This document shows, piece after piece, positions 58,441-64,000 of a stretch of DNA of 64,000 nucleotides. The DNA comes from an uncultured Collinsella sp. (GTDB taxonomy: Bacteria > Actinomycetota > Coriobacteriia > Coriobacteriales > Coriobacteriaceae), in the NCBI GenBank assembly GCA_902491395.1, contig CABUHO010000002.1, positions 62,001 to 126,000 of the forward strand, in the 5' to 3' direction. The notes under the pieces were generated by a model. That model did not search any database and was not told the DNA's origin. It saw only the letters and a program-made list of their open reading frames with translations. Made by a program: the position numbers and the translations under genes. Numbering within the stretch: position 1 is the first letter of the stretch; the number at the start of each line of letters is the position of its first letter.

Positions 58441-59226
58441 ATGGCACTAATCCTGATCGTAGAGGACGAGGAGAAAATCGCCCGCTTTGTGACGCTCGAG
58501 CTGGAGCACGAGGGCTACCAGGTGGAACACGCCGCCGACGGCCGTACCGCCGTGGACCTGGCGTTGGAGCGCGACTACGATCTGATTCTGCTCGACGTGC
58601 TGCTGCCGCAGCTCAACGGCATGGAGGTGCTGCGACGCGTCCGCAAGCACAAGGATGTGCCGGTGATTATGGTCACCGCGCGCGATGCCGTGATGGACAA
58701 GGTGGCCGGGCTCGATGCCGGCGCCGACGATTACCTGACCAAGCCGTTTGCGATTGAGGAGCTGTTCGCACGGATCCGCGTGGCGCTGAAGCGCTCGGAG
58801 GCCGTGCGGGCGGCTTCGGGCGTTGGCGGTGTTGTTGCTGGAGCGGGTGCTGCGGGCGGCGCGGGCGCCGGTACAGCGGCGATGTCCCCGGCTGGCGACT
58901 CGGCCCAGACCGCCGCCGCGCCCTCCCCCGCCGCGCTCACCGTGGGCTCGGTCGCGCTCGATCCCGACCGTCGCGAGGTCACGGTCGGCGGGTCGCCCAT
59001 CGTGCTGACTGCCCGCGAGTTCGACGTCCTCGCCCTGCTTATGGCGCACGCCGGCACCGTGCTCACGCGCGAGCGCATTGCGCACGAGGCGCTGGGCTAC
59101 GAATACGTGGGCGATACCAACAATGTCGACGTGCACATCGCGCATCTGCGCGCCAAGATCGAGGACGCCGGCGGCGCCCGCATCATCCAGACCGTGCGCG
59201 GGGTGGGCTATGTCTGCCGCGCGTAA
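58441..59226 (+). CDS. OmpR-family response regulator with an extended linker
   Basis: 261 residues. Asp52 is the phosphoacceptor (LILLDVLLP), and the Lys of YLTKPFAIEEL is conserved. A Gly/Ala-rich linker of about 40 residues (SGVGGVVAGAGAAGG...) is inserted before the winged helix (about 165-261, GSPIVLTAREFDVLALLMAHAG ... IIQTVRGVGYVCRA). The GGGGG stretch 8 bases before the ATG is a weak ribosome site. The gene overlaps the kinase gene by 17 bases. Confidence 0.92.
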   Translation: MALILIVEDEEKIARFVTLELEHEGYQVEHAADGRTAVDLALERDYDLILLDVLLPQLNGMEVLRRVRKHKDVPVIMVTARDAVMDKVAGLDAGADDYLTKPFAIEELFARIRVALKRSEAVRAASGVGGVVAGAGAAGGAGAGTAAMSPAGDSAQTAAAPSPAALTVGSVALDPDRREVTVGGSPIVLTAREFDVLALLMAHAGTVLTRERIAHEALGYEYVGDTNNVDVHIAHLRAKIEDAGGARIIQTVRGVGYVCRA

Positions 59227-60505
59227 CGCCGAGACCAAGCGCGTCACCTCCATCGCCCGCGCCATCAACTGGAGCTATATGTGGCGCCGCTTGATGAGCC
59301 ACATCTGGCTCGATCTGTTACTGTTGGTTATTGCGGCGGCGATCCTCGTCTATGGATACAACCAGACGCTGCCCGATGGCGCGTTTACCGCGGGATGGAT
59401 CCCCGGCGCCGCCGTTCGCAGCATGTCGCTGACGCCCGCGCGCGGCTGGGACCTGACAACGCTCACCTATACCGTCGAGCTTGCGCGTACCACCAAGACT
59501 TTCCCCCTCGCGCAGGACCTCGTCGCGCTATGGCCTCTCTACCTTGTCGTTGTGAGTTGGCAGGTCATCAGCGTGCTCAACATGCTCGGCGGCGCCCGCC
59601 GCGTGCGCCGCACCATGGCGCCGCTCAACGATCTGGCCCTGCGCGTGGACGAACTCGGCCGCATGCAGCTCTCCGGCGGCAAGATGGAAACACTGGAGCA
59701 GGCCATCGAGCGCGCAAGCGTCGACTCGCCGAGCGTCACTACCGGCGACGCCGACCTGGCGAGCATCGAGGTTGCACTCAACCGCCTACTGCGCCAGATG
59801 CAAGAGGCCAAGCTGCAGCAGATGCGCTTTGTCAACGATGCGAGCCACGAGCTGCGCACGCCCATCGCGGTGATTCAGGGTTACGTAAACATGCTCGACC
59901 GCTGGGGCAAAGACGACCCGGACGTGCTGGAAGAATCCATCGCGTCCCTCAAGGCCGAAAGCGAGCATATGCAGGAGCTCGTGGAGCAGCTGCTGTTTTT
60001 GGCGCGCGGCGACGCCGGACGCACGGTCCTGCGGCGTGCGAATACCAACCTGGCCGCGCTGGTCGGCGAGGTATGCGAGGAATCGCAGATGATCGATGCC
60101 GCGCACACGTATCGACTGGCGTACGACGCTGCGCTTGTCAGCGACCCGCGCTGCGATGCGTCCGTCGACGTGGCACTCGTGAAGCAGGCCCTGCGCGTGA
60201 TCGTGCAAAACGCTGCCAAGTATTCGGACGCGGGCACGCCCATCTCGTTTGGCGTAGCGCCGGATGCGGGCGCGGGCACGATCGACATAAGTGTTGAGGA
60301 CGAGGGCATCGGCATGAACCAGGAATCCGCAGCTCACGCGTTCGAACGGTTCTACCGCGCCGACAACGCGCGCGATGCCGGCGCGCAGGGCTCGGGTCTG
60401 GGGCTTGCCATTGCCAAGTGGATCGTCGATAGCCACGGCGGTGTCATTGGCGTGACCTCGGTCGAAGGGGTCGGCAGCCGCTTTACGATTCGCCTGCCGC
60501 GGTAG
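59210..60505 (+). CDS. Sensor histidine kinase
   Basis: 431 residues from the ATG at 59210, inside the end of the response-regulator gene. Two membrane helices (about 28-48 and 106-123) enclose an outer loop. The H-box is FVNDASHELRTPIAVIQGYVNML, then the N-box (IVQNAAKYS), DEGIGM and SGLGLAIAKWIVDSHGG. It is the partner of the regulator directly upstream. The stimulus is unknown. Confidence 0.93.
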   Translation: MSAARNAETKRVTSIARAINWSYMWRRLMSHIWLDLLLLVIAAAILVYGYNQTLPDGAFTAGWIPGAAVRSMSLTPARGWDLTTLTYTVELARTTKTFPLAQDLVALWPLYLVVVSWQVISVLNMLGGARRVRRTMAPLNDLALRVDELGRMQLSGGKMETLEQAIERASVDSPSVTTGDADLASIEVALNRLLRQMQEAKLQQMRFVNDASHELRTPIAVIQGYVNMLDRWGKDDPDVLEESIASLKAESEHMQELVEQLLFLARGDAGRTVLRRANTNLAALVGEVCEESQMIDAAHTYRLAYDAALVSDPRCDASVDVALVKQALRVIVQNAAKYSDAGTPISFGVAPDAGAGTIDISVEDEGIGMNQESAAHAFERFYRADNARDAGAQGSGLGLAIAKWIVDSHGGVIGVTSVEGVGSRFTIRLPR

Positions 60506-60520
60506 AAAGCTCCTTGGCAT

Positions 60521-60558
60521 AAATAAAGGGATAAGGCCATGCGGCCCTATCCCTTTTT
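60521..60558. terminator. Bidirectional terminator between the kinase and VOC genes
   Basis: AAAGGGATAAGGCC (60525-60538) pairs with GGCCCTATCCCTTT (60542-60555), with T-rich flanks on both sides. Both genes end here convergently. Confidence 0.85.
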
Positions 60559-60580
60559 GCTAGCTATAGCAGCTTATGCG

Positions 60581-60955
60581 CTACTCGCAGCACAGGTGCA
60601 CAGCGAAGCCGGCGAACTCGCGGTTAAAGTACACGAGCTTGGTGCCGCCGTCGGGCAGCAGCACGCGCGACTCCTCGTTGACCTCGAGCCCGCGCTCGGC
60701 AAACCACTTCTCGGCCGCATCGATGTCGTTGACGGCAAAGCCGATGTGGCCCTTGGTGCCACGACCGTTCTGCTTCATGACCTCGATCAGCGAATCGTTA
60801 AAGTACGAAACCGGGGTCTCGATAACGGGTAGGCCCATCATCGTCGAGAACAGCTCCGCGATCTCCAGGGCATCGGCCGGGTCGGTGGCGTTAATGCCCA
60901 CGTGGGCGACGCGCATGCCAAAGAGCTCTACCGGGTTGGCGTTCTGCTCATTCAT
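60581..60955 (-). CDS. VOC/glyoxalase-family protein
   Basis: 124 residues, a single vicinal-oxygen-chelate domain. MRVAHVGINATDPADALEIAELFSTMMGLP and GTKGHIGFAVNDIDAAEKWFAERGLE are the two beta-alpha-beta halves. The VOC family includes glyoxalases and antibiotic-binding proteins, so the role is open. It is 11 bases from the PTS EIIB gene on the same strand, which is an unusual partnership. Confidence 0.85.
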   Translation of the reverse strand: MNEQNANPVELFGMRVAHVGINATDPADALEIAELFSTMMGLPVIETPVSYFNDSLIEVMKQNGRGTKGHIGFAVNDIDAAEKWFAERGLEVNEESRVLLPDGGTKLVYFNREFAGFAVHLCCE

Positions 60956-60966
60956 ACAGGCAGCGC

Positions 60967-61254
60967 CTACTGAGCCATAACGTCGAGAACGGCCTTCTCG
61001 GCAGCGACGCGGTTCATGCCGGTCATGAAGGGCACGCCGCTCACGTACGGGCAGGTGAGGCCCTCGGGGGCAACGGTGGTAGCGATCAGCAGGTCAGCGC
61101 CCTCGTCGCAGTAATCCTTGGCCTCGGAGATGGCGCACTGCACGATCTCATACTTGTCGGCGTAACCGTTGGCGTCGAGCAGGGTGGCGACCTTCTGGGC
61201 AACGAGCGTGGAAGTAGCAGCGCCAGCACCGCAAGCCAAAACGATCTTCTTCAT
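60967..61254 (-). CDS. Galactitol-type PTS EIIB (orphan)
   Basis: 95 residues. The active-site Cys8 sits in LACGAGAATSTLVAQKV, the galactitol EIIB pattern. GGGAG precedes the ATG. No EIIA or EIIC gene is nearby. Its only neighbour is the VOC protein at 60581, with which it appears co-transcribed. The EIIB may serve a permease elsewhere or have a regulatory role. Confidence 0.85.
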   Translation of the reverse strand: MKKIVLACGAGAATSTLVAQKVATLLDANGYADKYEIVQCAISEAKDYCDEGADLLIATTVAPEGLTCPYVSGVPFMTGMNRVAAEKAVLDVMAQ

Positions 61255-61417
61255 AGGTAATGTCTCCCTTCATGGTTTACTTTAGGTAAGTGTACCGCAG
61301 CGAGCGATGGCGCTCGGCCTCGATGAGCTTTTATGCCAGTTTGCTTGCGCGCTGCGTATAATACATCTAGTACGTGTTGTCATACCGCTCGCTTTATGAG
61401 CGACTAAGGACCCTAAT

Positions 61418-62041
61418 ATGCCCGATTCCCGCACACTCTGGACCGCCGTCGTTATCATCTGCATCGCCGTGTCGGTGTTCTTTAGCGTCAAAAAACGCAC
61501 CACGTTCAAGCGCCTGCAGCAGTTGATGGCCGCCAAGCAGTGGGATGAGTTCGACCGCCTGCTCGACAGCAAGCTCACCAGCATGCTGTACCCGCGCTAC
61601 AACCGCGACTACCTGCGCCTGAACTCCTATCTGCTGCGCGAGGACAACGAGCGCGCTAACGAGATGTTCGACCTGCTGCTGGGCCTTAACCTGCCCAAGA
61701 TGCAGCGCGTCGATCTGGTGATCAAGGCATTTAACTACTACGTGGGCCGCGAGGACCGTAAAAAGGCTAAAGAGCTGCTGCACGAGATCAAGGGCTTTGA
61801 GGGCGGTCAGGCCGAGGCGGTCGCACACGAATGTCAGCTGATGTACGACACGATGATTCTCAAGCGCCACAACGACATCCCCGAGCTGGAGCGCATGCTC
61901 GAGGAGGCCGGCGACGACAAGGTCAAGGCTTGCCGACTGGAATACCTGCTGGCCCTGCAGTACAAAAACAAGGGCGACGAGGCTAAGTTCCAAGAGTTCC
62001 TGGAAAAGTCGGGCCAGCACTCGATGGCCGTCAACGCGTAA
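61418..62041 (+). CDS. Membrane-anchored helical-repeat protein
   Basis: 207 residues. An N-terminal membrane helix (about 8-23) is followed by TPR-like helical repeats (QWDEFDRLLDSKLTSMLYPRYNRDYLRLNSYLL, KKAKELLHEIKGFEGGQAEAVAHECQLMYDTM). It is likely bound to the membrane with a helical scaffold inside the cell. Function unknown. AAGGA precedes the ATG. It is followed by tRNA-Leu. Confidence 0.7.
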   Translation: MPDSRTLWTAVVIICIAVSVFFSVKKRTTFKRLQQLMAAKQWDEFDRLLDSKLTSMLYPRYNRDYLRLNSYLLREDNERANEMFDLLLGLNLPKMQRVDLVIKAFNYYVGREDRKKAKELLHEIKGFEGGQAEAVAHECQLMYDTMILKRHNDIPELERMLEEAGDDKVKACRLEYLLALQYKNKGDEAKFQEFLEKSGQHSMAVNA

Positions 62042-62072
62042 CGGACGGCTTGTGCTAGACTTTTAGTCTTAC

Positions 62073-62157
62073 GGGGGCGTGGCGGAATTGGCATACGCAG
62101 GGGACTTAAAATCCCTCGCCGCAAGGATTGTGGGTTCGAGTCCCACCGCCCCTACCA
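62073..62157 (+). tRNA. tRNA-Leu (anticodon TAA)
   Basis: 85 bases including an encoded CCA. The acceptor GGGGGCG pairs with CGCCCCT (first pair G-T wobble). The anticodon loop CTTAAAA (62105-62111) gives anticodon TAA (62107-62109), which reads UUA/UUG. A class II variable arm lies between the anticodon stem and GGGTTCGAGTCCC, the T arm. A terminator follows at 62168. Confidence 0.95.
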
Positions 62158-62456
62158 TATGACGCTTACGGGCCCGTGTCCCGTTGGGATGCGGGCCCGT
62201 TTCTTTAAGATGCCGGTGGGACTCGAACCCGCAAGGGGGCGAGCGTTAAGCGGACGCGCAGCGTCCGCAGCGAGCCGGCGAGGGCGCCGGCAGGCGACCG
62301 AAGCCGGTGCGTATTTGCGCAGCAAATACGCAGACGTCCCACCGCCCCGCGCCGCCACAAAGCAGCTCATTTGGGACAGGGCTAAAAAGACTACTCATAT
62401 CGAGTCAAGGACCGCCCCAAACTGCCGGCAGAAAAGGAACGTCCCTAAGTGCCGCT
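62158..62456. repeat. tRNA-derived repeat block downstream of tRNA-Leu
   Basis: About 300 bases without a gene. It has the tRNA terminator, then GGTGGGACTCGAACCC (reverse complement of the T arm), and GTCCCACCGCCCC at 62336-62348 (direct copy of the tRNA 3' end at 62140-62152). Between these are three palindromes: GCGGACGC..GCGTCCGC, GCCGGCG..CGCCGGC and GCGTATTTGCGC..AAATACGC. The second copy of the 23-bp repeat (62423-62445) comes last. Confidence 0.7.
62168..62206 (+). terminator. Terminator after tRNA-Leu
   Basis: ACGGGCCCG (62168-62176) pairs with CGGGCCCGT (62192-62200), followed by TTTCTTT. Confidence 0.85.
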
Positions 62457-63458
62457 TTAGAGCGTGCTGAGGTTTGGGGTCCAGGTGATGGTGGGGGCTT
62501 TGCCGTCGAGGACTTCGTTGATGGTGGCGGCCATGCCGGCGAGCAGGCTGTTCTCGCTTACGGTGAGCGCGTTGTAGCCGCCAGCTCGCATGAGCTCGCG
62601 GACAACCACGGCGCCGGCAAGAATCACGCCCGCGCGCTTGGGCTGCACGCCCGGCAGTGCGGCGATGCCCTCCACGTCCAGCGCGGACATGCGCTCTATA
62701 GCGGCAGAAATCTGCTCCATCGAAAGCTCGCACAGGTGTACAAAGCTCGAGTCGTACGGCTCCAGCTCGTGGACCAGTGCCACGAGCGTGGTGACGGTGC
62801 CGCCCACGGCAACCAGGCGCTCGGCGCGCTCAAAGTCGCTGGGCAAGCCCTCAAAATAGGCAGCGAACTGCTCGCCCGCCCAGTCGGCGGCGGCAGCGAG
62901 CTCACCGTCCACAGGCGGCAGGGGCGAGAAGAAGCGCTCCGTTACGCGACGGCAACCAATGTCCAGCGAGCGCGTCCCCTCCAGTGCGAAGACCCCGCGC
63001 TCCGGAGCGTACACGCCCGTCGCGAGCTCCGTGGACCCGCCGCCCGAATCGGCGACGATGATGCGCTCGCCGGCAAAGTCGTGCGCCACGCCAAAAAACG
63101 TCAGGCGCGCCTCGACCTCACCCGGAATCACCTGCGGTTCGAGCCCGAGCTCGCGCAGGCCATCCAGCAGTAGCGCAGCATTGGACGCATCGCGCGCGGC
63201 ACTCGTGCACGTGGTGCAGATGCACGCTGCCCCAAAGTCGCGTGCCTCGGCCACGAACATGCGACACGCGGCGAGCACGCGCTCCACAGCCGCCTCGCAA
63301 AAGCGGCCCGTCGCGTCCACGCCCTCGCCCAGGTCGGTGATCTCGGTATGCTTGGACGACTCCACGATCGCCCCGGCCTCGACCTGCGCCAACACCAGTC
63401 GCGACGACACCGTTCCCAGATCGATCGCCGCCACCTTATATCGTTTGCAATTCGCCAT
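62457..63458 (-). CDS. Ppx/GppA phosphatase family protein
   Basis: 333 residues, an actin-like ATPase-fold exopolyphosphatase or guanosine pentaphosphatase. The phosphate-binding loops are AAIDLGTVSSRLVLA near the N-terminus and IVADSGGGSTELATG (about 132-146). A Glu in EVEARLTFFGVAH is the usual catalytic residue. At 333 residues it is the short form of the family. GGAGGGG precedes the ATG. It is 20 bases after divIC on the same strand. Confidence 0.88.
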   Translation of the reverse strand: MANCKRYKVAAIDLGTVSSRLVLAQVEAGAIVESSKHTEITDLGEGVDATGRFCEAAVERVLAACRMFVAEARDFGAACICTTCTSAARDASNAALLLDGLRELGLEPQVIPGEVEARLTFFGVAHDFAGERIIVADSGGGSTELATGVYAPERGVFALEGTRSLDIGCRRVTERFFSPLPPVDGELAAAADWAGEQFAAYFEGLPSDFERAERLVAVGGTVTTLVALVHELEPYDSSFVHLCELSMEQISAAIERMSALDVEGIAALPGVQPKRAGVILAGAVVVRELMRAGGYNALTVSENSLLAGMAATINEVLDGKAPTITWTPNLSTL

Positions 63459-63478
63459 TGCGGGCTCCCCTCCGGGCG

Positions 63479-63967
63479 CTACTCGCCGTTGGACACGACC
63501 GTCTGACCCTCGACGCCGTTAAATCCAAACAGCATATCGAGCGTCTGGATGTACCACGGCGCGTCCTTGCCGACTTCCTCAATCTCCTTGGCCACTTCGC
63601 TGGCCTTCTTGGCGTTTGAGGACTTTTTGCTCGACGACGAATCCGAATCGTCGTCCAGACCCAGCACGTCAATCTTGGTCTCGCCGGGCATTACCAGGCC
63701 CAAGTCCTCAGTCGCCGCGTCTTTAATACCCTCCTCCGAGAGCAGCTTGTCGACGCTTTTTTGCAGCTCGTCGTTATATTGCTGGCGAATCTCGACCTGC
63801 TTGGCCAAAATGTCGCTCGAGCGCTTGGCAACGTACAGGTCACGCACAGGAAAATACAGGCTCACGAGCACCAGGGCGACGACGATACCGATGAACAGCC
63901 CGCGCTGGGGTCCATGGGTAAAGTCGTAGATCGCCTTGACCACCGCGTTGTCGTTGGCGTAGTGCAT
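63479..63967 (-). CDS. Septum formation initiator DivIC/FtsB family
   Basis: 162 residues from the ATG at 63967. One membrane helix (about 25-43), then a coiled coil (DILAKQVEIRQQYNDELQKSVDKLL), as in FtsB/DivIC, which link division proteins at the septum. A Ser/Lys-rich region follows (SSSSKKSSNAKK), then an extracytoplasmic end. The reading frame stays open upstream, to the window edge, so the true start could lie further right. The ATG has only a poor ribosome site. Confidence 0.82.
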   Translation of the reverse strand: MHYANDNAVVKAIYDFTHGPQRGLFIGIVVALVLVSLYFPVRDLYVAKRSSDILAKQVEIRQQYNDELQKSVDKLLSEEGIKDAATEDLGLVMPGETKIDVLGLDDDSDSSSSKKSSNAKKASEVAKEIEEVGKDAPWYIQTLDMLFGFNGVEGQTVVSNGE

Positions 63968-64000
63968 AAAGTCCGAGCCCGAAAGGCGGTTTGAGGGCCT

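Noticed and set aside
1..64000. CRISPR array, prophage, transposase or plasmid origin
   Set aside because: No regularly spaced repeats with spacers, no cas, phage structural, integrase or transposase genes were found.

Overview
The window is about 60% GC. It is densely coded, mostly on the minus strand, and full of short intergenic palindromes. Three features point to a gut Coriobacteriia actinobacterium, most likely Collinsella-like: the many PTS genes, an archaeal-looking topoisomerase I with a Lys/Ala/Thr tail, and many TTG/GTG starts and GGAGG ribosome sites. The genus is an inference. The class is more secure.

Layout. 1-6.6 kb: an amino-sugar (GalNAc/GlcN type) locus with nagA (cut by the edge), agaS, a GntR/HutC repressor, and a mannose-family PTS operon (EIIA, YajC, EIIB, EIIC, EIID). 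Two identical 12-bp dyads, one at the agaS -35 region and one at the PTS leader, look like the repressor's operators. 6.6-15.5 kb: a membrane SurA-N-like protein, isocitrate dehydrogenase, HEAT protein, a hydroxyisobutyrate-dehydrogenase-like enzyme with a His/Cys tail, DegV, HPF, a solute-binding lipoprotein and ComFC. 15.6-19.1 kb: tmk-holB-ricT, leading into comFC. 19.3-27.8 kb: zinc-ribbon protein, topA, hypB-hypA-tatC-tatA, STAS protein, aminotransferase. 28-37.8 kb: NhaA, Mn-pyrophosphatase, glucokinase, a cellobiose-type PTS with GH1 phospho-beta-glucosidase, a divergent GntR regulator, and ManA. 38-52.4 kb: PcrA/UvrD, UppP, UspA, a BceRS-like two-component pair, an ornithine cyclodeaminase/aminotransferase pair with a divergent PucR regulator, PurH and a GNAT. 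52.4-64 kb: DUF2207 protein, glutamyl-Q tRNA(Asp) synthetase, metallophosphoesterase, UBA-like protein with an OmpR/histidine kinase pair, an orphan galactitol-type PTS EIIB, tRNA-Leu, Ppx/GppA and DivIC.

The genes are largely housekeeping plus sugar uptake. The unusual material is between them. Two inverted-repeat elements of exactly 230 bp lie 24.6 kb apart and share ends. A 183-bp element has about 47-bp terminal repeats. A family of roughly 100-bp hairpins sits right after the stop codons of pcrA, uppP and purH. Several smaller palindromes are built from recurring words. Just 3' of the tRNA-Leu gene are scrambled pieces of the tRNA T arm. No CRISPR array, transposase or prophage gene was seen.
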